Assembly: GCA_002412985.1 (NCBI GenBank)
Contig: DHWC01000045.1
Span: forward strand, 1-38,935
DNA: 38,935 nt
Origin: Methylocystaceae bacterium UBA5192
GTDB lineage: Bacteria > Pseudomonadota > Alphaproteobacteria > Rhizobiales > Beijerinckiaceae
Direction: 5' to 3'
Shown here: positions 1 through 7,983 of the stretch, one piece after another
Layout: each line of letters begins with the position of its first letter
Numbering within the stretch: the stretch's first letter is position 1
Notes under the pieces: generated by a model
What the model was told of the DNA's origin: nothing
Seen by the model: the letters and a program-made list of their open reading frames with translations, nothing else
The model's database searches: none
Made by a program: the position numbers and the translations under genes

Positions 1-414
1 GCCCAATTAAAACTTACACCAAGCCAAAGCCTAGACTTTGTCGCTTCTAATTACGCTATCCATAATTTTGATAATTCATATAGACAACAAACTCTTAGCG
101 AGATCCTGCGCATACTTAAACCAGGCGGAATTTTTATAAATGGCGATCGCTATGCTTTCGATGACACAATTCATCAGCTTAAAGAGACACAACAGCTTAT
201 TCGAGAATGGTTCCGGCTGTTTAAAAAAATAGATAGAATTGATCTTCTCGAAGATTGGGTTGCGCATCTCTTGAGCGACGAATCTCCTCATATCCTAATG
301 CGGTTTAATTATTCTATTAATCAGCTAAAAGAATTAGGATTTAATGAGATCAATGTTGATTTCAGAGAAGGCGTTGATACACTCATATGCGCTTATAAAC
401 CATCCCGCGCTTAG
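1..414 (+). CDS. SAM-dependent methyltransferase, C-terminal part (5' truncated)
   Basis: The frame is open from the first base of the window to TAG at 412-414, giving 137 residues with no start codon, so the gene begins outside the window. Residues 12-23 read DFVASNYAIHNF and residues 33-49 hold EILRILKPGGIFINGD. This is the usual class I SAM methyltransferase pattern: the acidic strand-4 motif, then the LKPGG turn before strand 5. The SAM-binding GxGxG loop would lie in the missing part. The last 80 residues form a mixed alpha/beta C-terminus that I cannot link to a substrate. The gene is AT-rich, like the exporter that follows it 41 bases later on the same strand. The fold is fairly secure; the substrate is unknown. 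Confidence 0.8.
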   Translation, partial: AQLKLTPSQSLDFVASNYAIHNFDNSYRQQTLSEILRILKPGGIFINGDRYAFDDTIHQLKETQQLIREWFRLFKKIDRIDLLEDWVAHLLSDESPHILMRFNYSINQLKELGFNEINVDFREGVDTLICAYKPSRA

Positions 415-455
415 CTTAATTGCGCCTATCTTCCATTAGTCAGGATGTCTAACTT

Positions 456-1355
456 ATGGAGATGTTTTATCTTGCTATTTTAGCCGCTTTATTCGCCGCC
501 CTTTGTCAGTCCCTAACCGACATTACGACAAAACTTGCTGTAGACTACGCTCACGACGAAGAAATTTTAGCTACCCAGTGGGTTTCCGGCGCAATCATAC
601 TCATAATCTTCAGCCTATTTTCATATCCCAGTTTTTTAATCCATCCAATTGATACATCAAATGCCTTATTGGGAGTGGATTTTTTTAAATTATTACTGTT
701 TTCAGCGATTATAAATATAATAGCTTATAGTTTTTATATTATTGCCCTGCGCGCATCTCAGGCCTCTTTAATAATTCCCTTAGTTTTGATTACGCCAATA
801 TTCATGCTCTTTACCTCACCACTTATGCTTGGAGAAAATACGCCGCCCATAGGCATCATTGGCGTCATTTTGATTTTAGTTGGCTTAGGTATTTTTGATA
901 AAAATTTCTATAAAATTGATAAAAATTTTTTTATAGTGCTTAAATATCCAGGAGCTGTCGCTATGCTTATCGCAGCGAGTCTTTGGAGCGTAACCTCTAA
1001 TATTGACAAACTTGGACTGAAAAACTCAAGCCCACTTATCTGGATAACTGCGCTGACAACGGCAATTTCTTGTGGCGCAATTCTTAATTGGTATGCAAGA
1101 AAACGTCGTCAACTTTCATTCTGGGAAATGCGTTATGCTATTCTTGGAGGCGCATTTACTGCGATTGGTAATTTGTCGCTTGTTTGGGCGATGAGCATTT
1201 TGTTTGTGCCCTATGTTATAGCGATTAAACGCTTATCTGCATTCTTAACCGTTGTTTTAAGTGGACGATTGCTTAAGGAACCTATCCAAAATCGACTTGC
1301 CGCTTGTATGGTTATGGTGATAGGCGCAATCTTAATTATGCTTGCAAGAAATTAG
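456..1355 (+). CDS. EamA/DMT-family membrane transporter
   Basis: A 299-residue, very hydrophobic protein with about ten predicted membrane helices. The two halves look alike, as expected for the two EamA repeats of the drug/metabolite transporter superfamily. The first helix starts almost at the N-terminus (FYLAILAALFAALCQS), and a cytoplasmic-type charged loop (YARKRRQLSFWEMR) separates later helices. The length is typical of the family. The substrate cannot be read from sequence; relatives export amino acids, nucleosides or other small metabolites. The ATG at 456 has a weak upstream AGGA; an ATG two codons later is possible. The 3' end converges on lepA 11 bases away. Stretches of the gene are near 25% GC, unlike lepA. 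Confidence 0.85.
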   Translation: MEMFYLAILAALFAALCQSLTDITTKLAVDYAHDEEILATQWVSGAIILIIFSLFSYPSFLIHPIDTSNALLGVDFFKLLLFSAIINIIAYSFYIIALRASQASLIIPLVLITPIFMLFTSPLMLGENTPPIGIIGVILILVGLGIFDKNFYKIDKNFFIVLKYPGAVAMLIAASLWSVTSNIDKLGLKNSSPLIWITALTTAISCGAILNWYARKRRQLSFWEMRYAILGGAFTAIGNLSLVWAMSILFVPYVIAIKRLSAFLTVVLSGRLLKEPIQNRLAACMVMVIGAILIMLARN

Positions 1356-1366
1356 CGATCAAAAAA

Positions 1367-3202
1367 TTAATCTTCCATTTTAAGGGCAGCTATGAAGGCT
1401 TCTTGAGGAATTTCAACACGCCCAAACTGACGCATCTTCTTCTTTCCCTCTTTTTGCTTCTCTAGAAGTTTACGCTTTCGCGAAACATCCCCGCCATAAC
1501 ATTTCGCGGTGACGTCCTTGCGAAACGCCCGAACTGTTTCACGCGCAATGATCTTACCGCCAATCGCAGCTTGAATTGGCACTTGGAACATATGCGGAGG
1601 AATTAGCTCTTTCAATTTCTCACACATCTGCCGTCCTCTTCCATCTGCTCGCGTTCGATGTACAAGCATTGAAAGTGCGTCTACCGGCTCTGCATTAACA
1701 AGGATGCTCATTTTAACGAGGTCGCCAGGACGATAGTCTGTTATTGCATAATCAAAACTTGCGTAGCCTTTAGATATTGATTTCAACCTATCATAGAAAT
1801 CAAAGACAACCTCATTTAAGGGCAAATCATAAACTGCCATTGCCCGTTTTCCGACATAGTTGAGATCTACCTGAACTCCCCGCCGATCCTGACAAAGTTT
1901 TAAGACAGAACCAAGATAATCATCCGGCGTTAAGATTGTTGCCCGGATCCAGGGCTCATGGATTTCCTCAATCTTAACGACATCTGGCATGTCGGCAGGG
2001 TTGTGAAGAGCGATCTCCTCTCCATTAGTTAAGGTAATTTTGTAAACGACTGATGGCGCTGTAGCGATAAGATCAAGATTAAACTCTCTCTGCAGTCTCT
2101 CTTGAATAATTTCTAAGTGTAATAATCCAAGAAAGCCGCAACGAAATCCAAAGCCGAGCGCTGCTGAAGTTTCCATTTCATAAGAAAAACTTGCGTCATT
2201 TAGGCGAAGCTTGCCAATTGCAGCACGCAAATCTTCAAAGTCAGCCGCATCGACAGGGAAGAGGCCGCAAAAAACGACAGGCTGAGCAGGTTTAAAGCCA
2301 GCCAAAGGCTCTGCAGTAGGTTTTTTTTCGTCAGTGATTGTATCGCCAACGCGCGTGTCAGCCACTTGTTTGATCTGAGCCGTTATAAAACCTACTTCAC
2401 CCGGACCAAGAGCCGTCACATCCTGCATTTTAGGGCGAAATACGCCAATTTTATCAACTTCATAATGAGCGCCAGCACCCATCATTTGGATCTTTTGACC
2501 CTTCTTCAGTGTTCCGTCGAAGATCCTGACTAACACGACAACGCCAAGATATGCGTCATACCAGCTATCTACGAGCAAGGCCTTCAACGGAGCCGCTGCA
2601 TCGCCTGAAGGAGCCGGAAGGCGAGCAACAATCGCCTCCAGGACATCTGGAATGCCAATACCGGTCTTAGCTGAAATCTGGACGGCCTCAGAAGCGTCCA
2701 GGCCAATGACTTCCTCGATCTGTTCCTTGATCCTGTCAGGCTCTGCTGCTGGCAAGTCAATTTTGTTCAAAACCGGCACAATCTCATGGCCGGCATCTAT
2801 AGCCTGATAAACATTGGCGAGCGTTTGCGCCTCAACCCCCTGAGAAGCGTCAACAACCAAAAGCGACCCTTCACAGGCCTTCAAAGACCGAGAAACTTCA
2901 TAGGCAAAGTCAACATGGCCTGGGGTATCCATCAGATTAAGGACATAGTCCTTACCGTCCTGAGCCTTGTAATGCAGCCTAACGGTTTGAGCCTTGATGG
3001 TGATCCCGCGCTCACGTTCAATATCCATTGAATCCAGCACCTGCTCAACCATATCGCGCGCTGCGAGGGTGCCAGTTTCCTGAATTAAACGATCTGCTAG
3101 CGTCGATTTGCCGTGATCAATATGGGCTACGATCGAAAAATTACGGATATGATCAATTTTCTTGCTGCTCATAGCGCCGGGGATAGCAGCGCCCGGGTCC
3201 AA
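1367..3202 (-). CDS. lepA: Elongation factor 4 (LepA), ribosome back-translocase GTPase
   Basis: This translational GTPase acts on the ribosome and is linked to back-translocation or to 30S assembly and initiation. The G1 motif AHIDHGKST, the effector region RERGITIKAQTVRL, G3 DTPGH and G4 NKID are all intact. Domains II and III follow, then the LepA-specific C-terminal domain ending in MRQFGRVEIPQEAF. At about 600 residues it is full length. Two starts compete. TTG at 3202 has GAGGG nine bases upstream. ATG at 3172 gives the familiar beginning MSSKKIDHIRNFSIVAHIDHG but has no visible ribosome binding site. I keep the longer form and regard the shorter as equally credible on family grounds. 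The gene lies downstream of the coiled-coil gene on the same strand. Confidence 0.97.
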   Translation of the reverse strand: MDPGAAIPGAMSSKKIDHIRNFSIVAHIDHGKSTLADRLIQETGTLAARDMVEQVLDSMDIERERGITIKAQTVRLHYKAQDGKDYVLNLMDTPGHVDFAYEVSRSLKACEGSLLVVDASQGVEAQTLANVYQAIDAGHEIVPVLNKIDLPAAEPDRIKEQIEEVIGLDASEAVQISAKTGIGIPDVLEAIVARLPAPSGDAAAPLKALLVDSWYDAYLGVVVLVRIFDGTLKKGQKIQMMGAGAHYEVDKIGVFRPKMQDVTALGPGEVGFITAQIKQVADTRVGDTITDEKKPTAEPLAGFKPAQPVVFCGLFPVDAADFEDLRAAIGKLRLNDASFSYEMETSAALGFGFRCGFLGLLHLEIIQERLQREFNLDLIATAPSVVYKITLTNGEEIALHNPADMPDVVKIEEIHEPWIRATILTPDDYLGSVLKLCQDRRGVQVDLNYVGKRAMAVYDLPLNEVVFDFYDRLKSISKGYASFDYAITDYRPGDLVKMSILVNAEPVDALSMLVHRTRADGRGRQMCEKLKELIPPHMFQVPIQAAIGGKIIARETVRAFRKDVTAKCYGGDVSRKRKLLEKQKEGKKKMRQFGRVEIPQEAFIAALKMED

Positions 3203-3285
3203 AGAAAAGAGCCCTCAAGCGCCTTATCGACCCGGAATAACCGCGCCAATTCGTCAAAAAGCGCTAAGTGTCTAGGGAATAATCC

Positions 3286-3846
3286 TTATTCTTTGTTCAC
3301 CCGCGATTGGATTTCTGCTTTTGCCCTGTTTATTAACTCAATTATTTTTGGTTTGGTTACGGCAATAGTCTGCTGCGCAGTTACCAAAGATTTTGAAAGC
3401 GCCACTCTCAAGGGGCTATCTACGGGAACTTGATTGCGTGCCCAGCTAATGATTCCATTCACCTTTTCGGAGACAAAGGTCTGTAAAACAATTATAGGGT
3501 CCGAGGGAGGAATATTTGCAATAATTTCCTCAAGCCTTAAGATTTCTTTCTCTGCTTTAGCTATGCGGATCTCTGCCTCTTCTGCGCGTCGAATGGCGGC
3601 CTGCTCCTGATGAAGAAGCTTATTTTCATTGGATTTGAGACGATCTCTCTCAAGCACAAGATGTCCAAGCGCATCACGAAGCTCATCTCTCTCCTTCGCG
3701 AAACCATTTGCCCGTGCAACAATCTCCCCTTTTTCAAACAGCTGATAGTCTCGATCAGCCTTGATCGCTTTTAATTCTTCCTGCAGCCGCAAAAGACTAA
3801 GATTTGTGGTTGTTTCGTTCTGGCTTGAAACGGTCTCATCCACCAT
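3286..3846 (-). CDS. Hypothetical coiled-coil protein
   Basis: 186 residues, not recognised as a member of a named family. Residues from about 18 to 115 are rich in E, K, R, L and A with heptad-like spacing (for example LRDALGHLVLERDRLKSNEN and EILRLEEII), which predicts a long coiled coil. A PP-containing break (ANIPPSDP) follows, then a second, shorter helical segment rich in I, V and K. There is no signal peptide and no membrane segment, so a cytoplasmic oligomeric protein is likely. The ATG at 3846 has a good GAGGA seven bases upstream, which supports translation. It sits between the DUF5330-like gene and lepA, all on the minus strand. I infer only a structural or scaffold character. Confidence 0.75.
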   Translation of the reverse strand: MVDETVSSQNETTTNLSLLRLQEELKAIKADRDYQLFEKGEIVARANGFAKERDELRDALGHLVLERDRLKSNENKLLHQEQAAIRRAEEAEIRIAKAEKEILRLEEIIANIPPSDPIIVLQTFVSEKVNGIISWARNQVPVDSPLRVALSKSLVTAQQTIAVTKPKIIELINRAKAEIQSRVNKE

Positions 3847-3973
3847 CGCAACGTCCTCGCTGAAGGTTTAACAATAAATTTTGGACCAAACCCGATCCGC
3901 AAAAATAAATAATTTGTCTTTTATCAATAATTTCTTTTTTTTGATTCGGCAAAATTTCAGAGGTGATTACAGA

Positions 3974-4282
3974 CTAATGATTCTGGCCAGTTTGTAACTG
4001 TTTCAAAAGTCCAACACAGTCCCCAGGAGCATGAAGACATTGCTCCTGAACCTTTGCGCCTATGACTGACAGGCCAGCGTCAATCCCGGCGCGAGCCATC
4101 TTTTGAGCCTCTTCACGAGATGTTGAAAACGTCGAAGACACACGGAGAGCTTTGGATGACGGCAAACCAGTTTCAAGAGGACGCCACTGGATTACCATAT
4201 AGACGGCAATGATACAGATGAGGGACCGGATAAGAAAAAACAACATAGGCTCCATAGGCCGTTTGCTAACAGCTTTGATCAT
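3974..4282 (-). CDS. Small single-pass membrane protein, DUF5330-like
   Basis: 102 residues. A hydrophobic segment at about residues 12-29 (MLFFLIRSLICIIAVYMV) gives one membrane helix near the N-terminus. The rest is likely outside the cytoplasm and ends with a C-x7-C pair (CLHAPGDC). The layout, an N-terminal helix then a helical stretch then two cysteines close to the C-terminus, resembles the short alphaproteobacterial DUF5330 proteins as I remember them; I could not compare sequences. The start is well set: GGGAGG lies five bases before the ATG. It is divergent from the peptidoglycan-binding protein gene, which suggests an envelope role for both, but no function is known. Confidence 0.7.
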   Translation of the reverse strand: MIKAVSKRPMEPMLFFLIRSLICIIAVYMVIQWRPLETGLPSSKALRVSSTFSTSREEAQKMARAGIDAGLSVIGAKVQEQCLHAPGDCVGLLKQLQTGQNH

Positions 4283-4365
4283 CCTAGCCTCCCTATAGTT
4301 GCCTGTTGGTAAACGAACACATCATATCCCTCCTCTTATTCGGCAATAATTTATCAACCATGATT

Positions 4366-4497
4366 CAATCTAATTGTGGGCCATCTCTGATGATTTTTGG
4401 CTCACGTTCCATAGTTAGCAGTCGTTTAAGATCACGGCGCCACTATCGTTACCAAGAATCAGCCTGCTGTTAAGCTCTCCACCCACAATTGGGATTG
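4366..4497 (+). promoter_or_regulatory. Nested inverted repeats overlapping the PG-binding gene start (possible structured leader)
   Basis: The outer arms are CAATCTAATTGTGGG (4366-4380) and CCCACAATTGGGATTG (4482-4497); they pair over 14 bases plus a T-G pair, with one extra G. Inside, TGATTTTTGG (4391-4400) pairs with CCAAGAATCA (4452-4461), ten pairs with one T-G. Further in, ATAGT (4411-4415) pairs with ACTAT (4442-4446). The T-G pairs hold only in a plus-strand RNA. The outer right arm contains the candidate TTG starts at 4489 and 4495 of the next gene. It could be an mRNA leader structure, a remnant of a small palindromic element, or chance. No transcript evidence is available. Confidence 0.4.
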
Positions 4498-5217
4498 ATA
4501 TCATTGCGCAATATACTTCTTGATACAGTAAAGAGACGTGATTTTTCTGCTGAATATCTCGAGCAGGACAAATCGCCCTTACGCTCTCACGAGGGGAATA
4601 AAAGTCATAGATTTACCAAACTCCTTAAATTAAATAATTTAAGACTATCGCCAGTATTTTTTATCGGCGCGATCGCAACAGTCGCCGTACCGATAAATGC
4701 TTTATTTTTTCAAGACGGCCGTCATCCTGCACCTCTCTTTTCGAATAAATTTAACTCTACTGAAGCAAGAATTGACTTATCGCCGCCCACCCCACCGGCT
4801 CGACCTACGGAAATAGCTTCAACACATGACCAATTCGTCACAACAAAAATTGAAAGTAATCACCGCCACTCAAAATTGACGAATGACCCATCTGATAGCC
4901 TAACGCTAGGACGCGTAAACCTACCCGCGCAGAAGGCAGCAAAAGAAAAAGAAAATGAGGGAGCAAGAAAAGATGAGATTAGTCACTTACTTGAAAAGCC
5001 TCATTCAGCCTCAACCTCACAAGATCAGCAAGTCCTTTTTGTCCAACACGCGCTATTAAAACTTGGCTATGTTGTTCGAGCAAACGGAATTTGGAATAAG
5101 GCAACACAGGATGCGTTAGCAAAATTCCAAAAAGACAATGGCCTGACTGTTAAAAAGACGCTCACATCAAAGCTGATCGCCCTGCTTGCCACCCGCTCGG
5201 GTCTTGAAAGCGAATAA
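4489..5217 (+). CDS. Membrane-anchored peptidoglycan-binding domain protein
   Basis: 242 residues. A basic, cytoplasmic-type N-terminus leads into one membrane helix at about 53-74 (VFFIGAIATVAVPINALFF). A long polar linker rich in K, S, E and H follows, and a PG_binding_1 domain sits at about 180-237, with the family pattern QHALLKLGY ... G-W---T--AL--FQ---GL visible. This suggests an inner-membrane protein whose C-terminus touches murein in the periplasm. No ATG lies near the front. A stop at 4471-4473 limits the frame, leaving TTG at 4489, 4495 or 4504. None has a strong ribosome binding site, and the first two lie inside the inverted-repeat arm. DUF1491 follows 28 bases later, probably in the same transcript. 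Confidence 0.82.
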   Translation: MGLISLRNILLDTVKRRDFSAEYLEQDKSPLRSHEGNKSHRFTKLLKLNNLRLSPVFFIGAIATVAVPINALFFQDGRHPAPLFSNKFNSTEARIDLSPPTPPARPTEIASTHDQFVTTKIESNHRHSKLTNDPSDSLTLGRVNLPAQKAAKEKENEGARKDEISHLLEKPHSASTSQDQQVLFVQHALLKLGYVVRANGIWNKATQDALAKFQKDNGLTVKKTLTSKLIALLATRSGLESE

Positions 5218-5245
5218 AGCAATCGGTGTCAGATAAGGCGCGTTA

Positions 5246-5587
5246 ATGCGACTAAAATCGGAGATTTTTGTTTCAGCGCTTATCCGCCTTGCAGAGACAC
5301 AAGGCGCCATCGCTGTATTGAGGCGTCGCGGCGCACAAGAGGCTGGCGCAGTGTTTATCAAACTCGATTGCCTAGATGGGCGTACGGCGCTCTATGGGCC
5401 CGCCGCTCAAAGCGAACTGCCTCCAGAGGGAGTCGATCGTCTTTTTACACGGCTACATAAAGAGCAATGGGTTGACAGTCATGATACAGAAGCAAGCCTC
5501 AGCCGCGAGATAAAATTTGATCCAGATATCTGGATTGTTGAAATTGAAGACCGCTATGGTCGTTTGTTTGTAGATGTAACAAATTAA
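5246..5587 (+). CDS. DUF1491 family protein
   Basis: 113 residues matching the alphaproteobacterial DUF1491 pattern as I know it. It starts MRLKSEIFVSALIR, has a central RRRGAQEAGAVFIKL strand-turn-strand, a LYGPAAQSELP segment, and the conserved end FDPDIWIVEIEDR. It is small, soluble and mixed alpha/beta, with no signal peptide. Function is unknown for the whole family. The ATG at 5246 has AAGG about seven bases upstream. It lies 28 bases after the peptidoglycan-binding gene on the same strand and ends one base from the stop of the convergent DUF2336-like gene. Confidence 0.88.
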   Translation: MRLKSEIFVSALIRLAETQGAIAVLRRRGAQEAGAVFIKLDCLDGRTALYGPAAQSELPPEGVDRLFTRLHKEQWVDSHDTEASLSREIKFDPDIWIVEIEDRYGRLFVDVTN

Positions 5588-5588
5588 T

Positions 5589-6551
5589 TCAAGCTGAAAG
5601 ATCCAAAAGCCTGACTGTCGAGGAGGAAGGATAAGCAATTAGTTTTGGAAAGCCCCCAAGCATTCCAGTTAGCAGCTCTATGGCCACAGCTTCTGAAGTC
5701 TCGCTTACTAAACGATCAAGCTCTCCTCTATGCCAAGAATTTTCTTGTAAAATTGGATGCATTAGCACGACAATGCGCATAACTTCCTCAGGCGTTATAC
5801 CAACTATAATCAACAAAAAAATCAAGGGCTCGCCATTAACGTCAAAAATTAACCGCTTAAGTCGATCAAGACGACAGCAAAGAAATGAAGAAAAAATATC
5901 AAATATTTCTTGAAGATTTTGACTTAACGAAAGCCTTTTTACTTCGCTTATAAATTTTTCATTAAATATTGGAATGCCAGTCTTGACATCCTTTAAACGC
6001 CTCTGCGCTTCATTTATAATTGCCTGACGCTCCAACCGATTTGCTGCTAGAAATAAGGTCTTTTGATCAATTATAGGATCATCCCGATCAAGTAAGATCC
6101 GTGCGAGATAATGATCATCTCGCGCTGTGTCCATAAGCAGCGATGCAAGAACTGGATCAATCCTAACTGTTAAATCTGCAGCTAATTCTCTTAAACTTTC
6201 CAAATCCGCGAAAGTTTTATTAGTCGCACGATCCATATAATGAGAGTTTTTTTCACTATCTACATATTGGCTAATGCGTCGAGCTAAGCTGTAATCATCG
6301 CTCGTTTTATAATAAGAATTACGCGTAATAAGAAGATCTTTAATTTTTACTGGCGTGTCGGGATGATCGCGCAATAAGTCTAGGATAGGAAGAGCTGCGC
6401 CTAGATCAATCGTCTTGATTAATCCTTGTGCAAGCTCTGCAAACTGGTTGATGTCGCTTATAGAATGCGCCTTACGATCCAAAAATTGCTCGACGATTGC
6501 CTTTAAATATAAAAGGGAGATCTCTTGGCGTCGCTCTGGCTGACGAGACAT
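5589..6551 (-). CDS. DUF2336-like helical protein
   Basis: 320 residues, almost all predicted helix, with no membrane segment and no signal peptide. Short repeated units of the type LIKTIDLGAALPILDLLRDHPDTPVKI and LASLLMDTARDDHYLARILL resemble degenerate HEAT-like repeats. Alphaproteobacterial proteins of this build are usually labelled DUF2336; I make that match from general pattern only. The C-terminal third (IFLLIIVGITPEEVMRIVVL and GELDRLVSETSEAVAIELL) is the more conserved-looking part. The gene is AT-rich compared with lepA or accA. The start at 6551 has only a weak ribosome binding site. It converges on DUF1491, and no function is known. Confidence 0.65.
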   Translation of the reverse strand: MSRQPERRQEISLLYLKAIVEQFLDRKAHSISDINQFAELAQGLIKTIDLGAALPILDLLRDHPDTPVKIKDLLITRNSYYKTSDDYSLARRISQYVDSEKNSHYMDRATNKTFADLESLRELAADLTVRIDPVLASLLMDTARDDHYLARILLDRDDPIIDQKTLFLAANRLERQAIINEAQRRLKDVKTGIPIFNEKFISEVKRLSLSQNLQEIFDIFSSFLCCRLDRLKRLIFDVNGEPLIFLLIIVGITPEEVMRIVVLMHPILQENSWHRGELDRLVSETSEAVAIELLTGMLGGFPKLIAYPSSSTVRLLDLSA

Positions 6552-6693
6552 CGGCGCTCAACCCATTTTTACGCAACACGGACAAGAACTAACCCCTAAG
6601 CCATCTTTGTTGACGAAACATTAACCCTCTTGGAGGCCTAATTCCATGTCACGCTGATTCTCTATCGGCAGGAAAAGAAGCGAAAGGGCCACA

Positions 6694-6882
6694 ATGGGGG
6701 AGGTCATCGCCTTCCAAAAGCGCAAGGAAAGCGCAAAAATCTATACGCCGCCTGGCGCAGGCGACGCAGAGATCCTTTTCTTCCTTGGGGTGCGTTACGA
6801 ACGCATTCAAGAAAATGGCACAAAAGCACTCGGCGGTAAGCCAAGCAAAGATCGAAAACGTAAAAAACGTCTTCCCGCTTAA
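6694..6882 (+). CDS. Small conserved basic protein of unknown function
   Basis: 62 residues. The start MGEVIAFQKRK, the middle ILFFLGVRYER and the basic C-terminus (KDRKRKKRLPA) match a short protein I recall across Hyphomicrobiales, where an ILFFxGVRYER core is the recognisable part. AAGGG lies six bases before the ATG. It stands alone, between the divergent DUF2336-like gene and the convergent lexA. No function is known; its size and charge would suit nucleic-acid or ribosome contact, but that is a guess. Confidence 0.75.
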   Translation: MGEVIAFQKRKESAKIYTPPGAGDAEILFFLGVRYERIQENGTKALGGKPSKDRKRKKRLPA

Positions 6883-7020
6883 ATTGGACGGCGTTCCGTT
6901 GAATTTCTCTACAGACCCTTAATTGATCCAAAAATAAATCTATTTGGCGTCATACAATCCCATTTTATAAAATTTACGCAAACCCAGATTAACTTATTGA
7001 AATCAAATTAGACATCTCAT

Positions 7021-7731
7021 TCAATAGCGACGTACGAGACTAATCAATTTACCCTGTATGCGCACGCGATCAGGTCCAAATATGCGTGTTTCATAAGCGG
7101 GATTCGCTGCTTCCAAAGCTATGGATGCGCCACGTTTGCGAAGCCGTTTAAGAGTCGCTTCCTCCTCATCGATTAATGCAACGACAATATCGCCTGTATC
7201 CGCAACATCCTGCTTTTTAATCACCACTGTGTCACCATCGAGGATTCCTGCCTCGATCATAGAATCTCCGCGCACCTCAAGTGCAAAATGCTCTCCGCTA
7301 GCAAGGAGATCGGGCGGTAAACTGATTGAATGACTGTGACTTTGTATTGCCGAAATTGGCGAACCCGCTGCAATCCGGCCCATAATAGGAATGGATGTAT
7401 TGAGTTCATAATCTTCGTCGCGACGTTCCGAAAGCGGCCTAACGCGACCAAGATTGCCTTCAATAACGGAGGGTGAAAATTTGGTGTTTGTAACGCTAGC
7501 GCTCTGCCTCGATGAGGATTCTGGTAAGCGAAGAACTTCCAACGCGCGCGCGCGGTTTGGTAGGCGTCGGATAAACCCACGTTCCTCCAAGGCGAGAATT
7601 AGTCGATGGATGCCCGACTTGGATCTGAGATCTAACGCCTCTTTCATTTCATCAAATGAGGGCGGAACGCCTGACTCCTTCAGTCGCTCATGGATAAAAC
7701 GAAGTAAATCGCTTTGCTTCTTTGTTAGCAT
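7021..7731 (-). CDS. lexA: LexA, SOS repressor and self-cleaving serine protease
   Basis: LexA represses DNA-damage genes and cleaves itself when RecA filaments form. The N-terminal winged helix (MLTKKQSDLLRFIHERLKE to about residue 65) is followed by the S24 peptidase domain. The cleavage pair is A122-G123 (GRIAAGSPIS), the catalytic serine is S157 (RGDSMIE) and the lysine is K195 (ATLKRL). I chose ATG 7731, giving 236 residues, because GGAGG sits seven bases upstream and LexA proteins usually begin MLTxKQ. A longer form from 7755 would add MGGFGGLG and cover that ribosome binding site. Two LexA-type boxes lie 69-109 bases upstream, so autoregulation is expected. Confidence 0.97.
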   Translation of the reverse strand: MLTKKQSDLLRFIHERLKESGVPPSFDEMKEALDLRSKSGIHRLILALEERGFIRRLPNRARALEVLRLPESSSRQSASVTNTKFSPSVIEGNLGRVRPLSERRDEDYELNTSIPIMGRIAAGSPISAIQSHSHSISLPPDLLASGEHFALEVRGDSMIEAGILDGDTVVIKKQDVADTGDIVVALIDEEEATLKRLRKRGASIALEAANPAYETRIFGPDRVRIQGKLISLVRRY

Positions 7732-7799
7732 CCCCAAACCTCCAAACCCGCCCAATCAGCGTTTGCGCTTTGAAGGCGCGGTCAATTATGGGGCCGCAA

Positions 7800-7814
7800 G
7801 CACAAAACAGGAAC
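7800..7814 (-). promoter_or_regulatory. Second, imperfect LexA box
   Basis: On the minus strand this reads GTTCCTGTTTTGTGC: GTTC, seven bases rich in T, then GTGC, one mismatch from GTTC-N7-GTTC. It is 69 bases upstream of the lexA start and eleven bases from the perfect box, in the opposite orientation. The T-rich spacer is in the style of sites I remember from this class. Confidence 0.5.
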
Positions 7815-7825
7815 AATTACTATCC

Positions 7826-7840
7826 GTTCTTGCTGCGTTC
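7826..7840 (+). promoter_or_regulatory. LexA box (GTTC-N7-GTTC)
   Basis: The sequence is GTTCTTGCTGCGTTC, an exact match to the alphaproteobacterial SOS box GTTC-N7-GTTC, a direct repeat rather than the enterobacterial palindrome. It lies 95 bases upstream of the lexA start. Read on the lexA strand it is GAAC-N7-GAAC. A loose -35/-10 pair on the minus strand (TTGTAG, 17 bases, TAGTAA) would enclose it, but that promoter is a weak guess. Confidence 0.8.
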
Positions 7841-7983
7841 TACAAGTCCTTTTTAACAATTTTTCTTGATGCTGACGCTCCTGGCCAGTTTATCGGTAAC
7901 GAGAGGACACGAGGCTATAATAGCCAGAGCGTATGATGAACTCCGCTCCTACCTCGGCGTTGAGTTAAACTCAGGCGTCTTGC

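Noticed and set aside
7454..7936. A 160-codon plus-strand frame over the lexA start
   Set aside because: Most of it mirrors lexA in antisense, the rest covers the LexA boxes; composition does not look coding.
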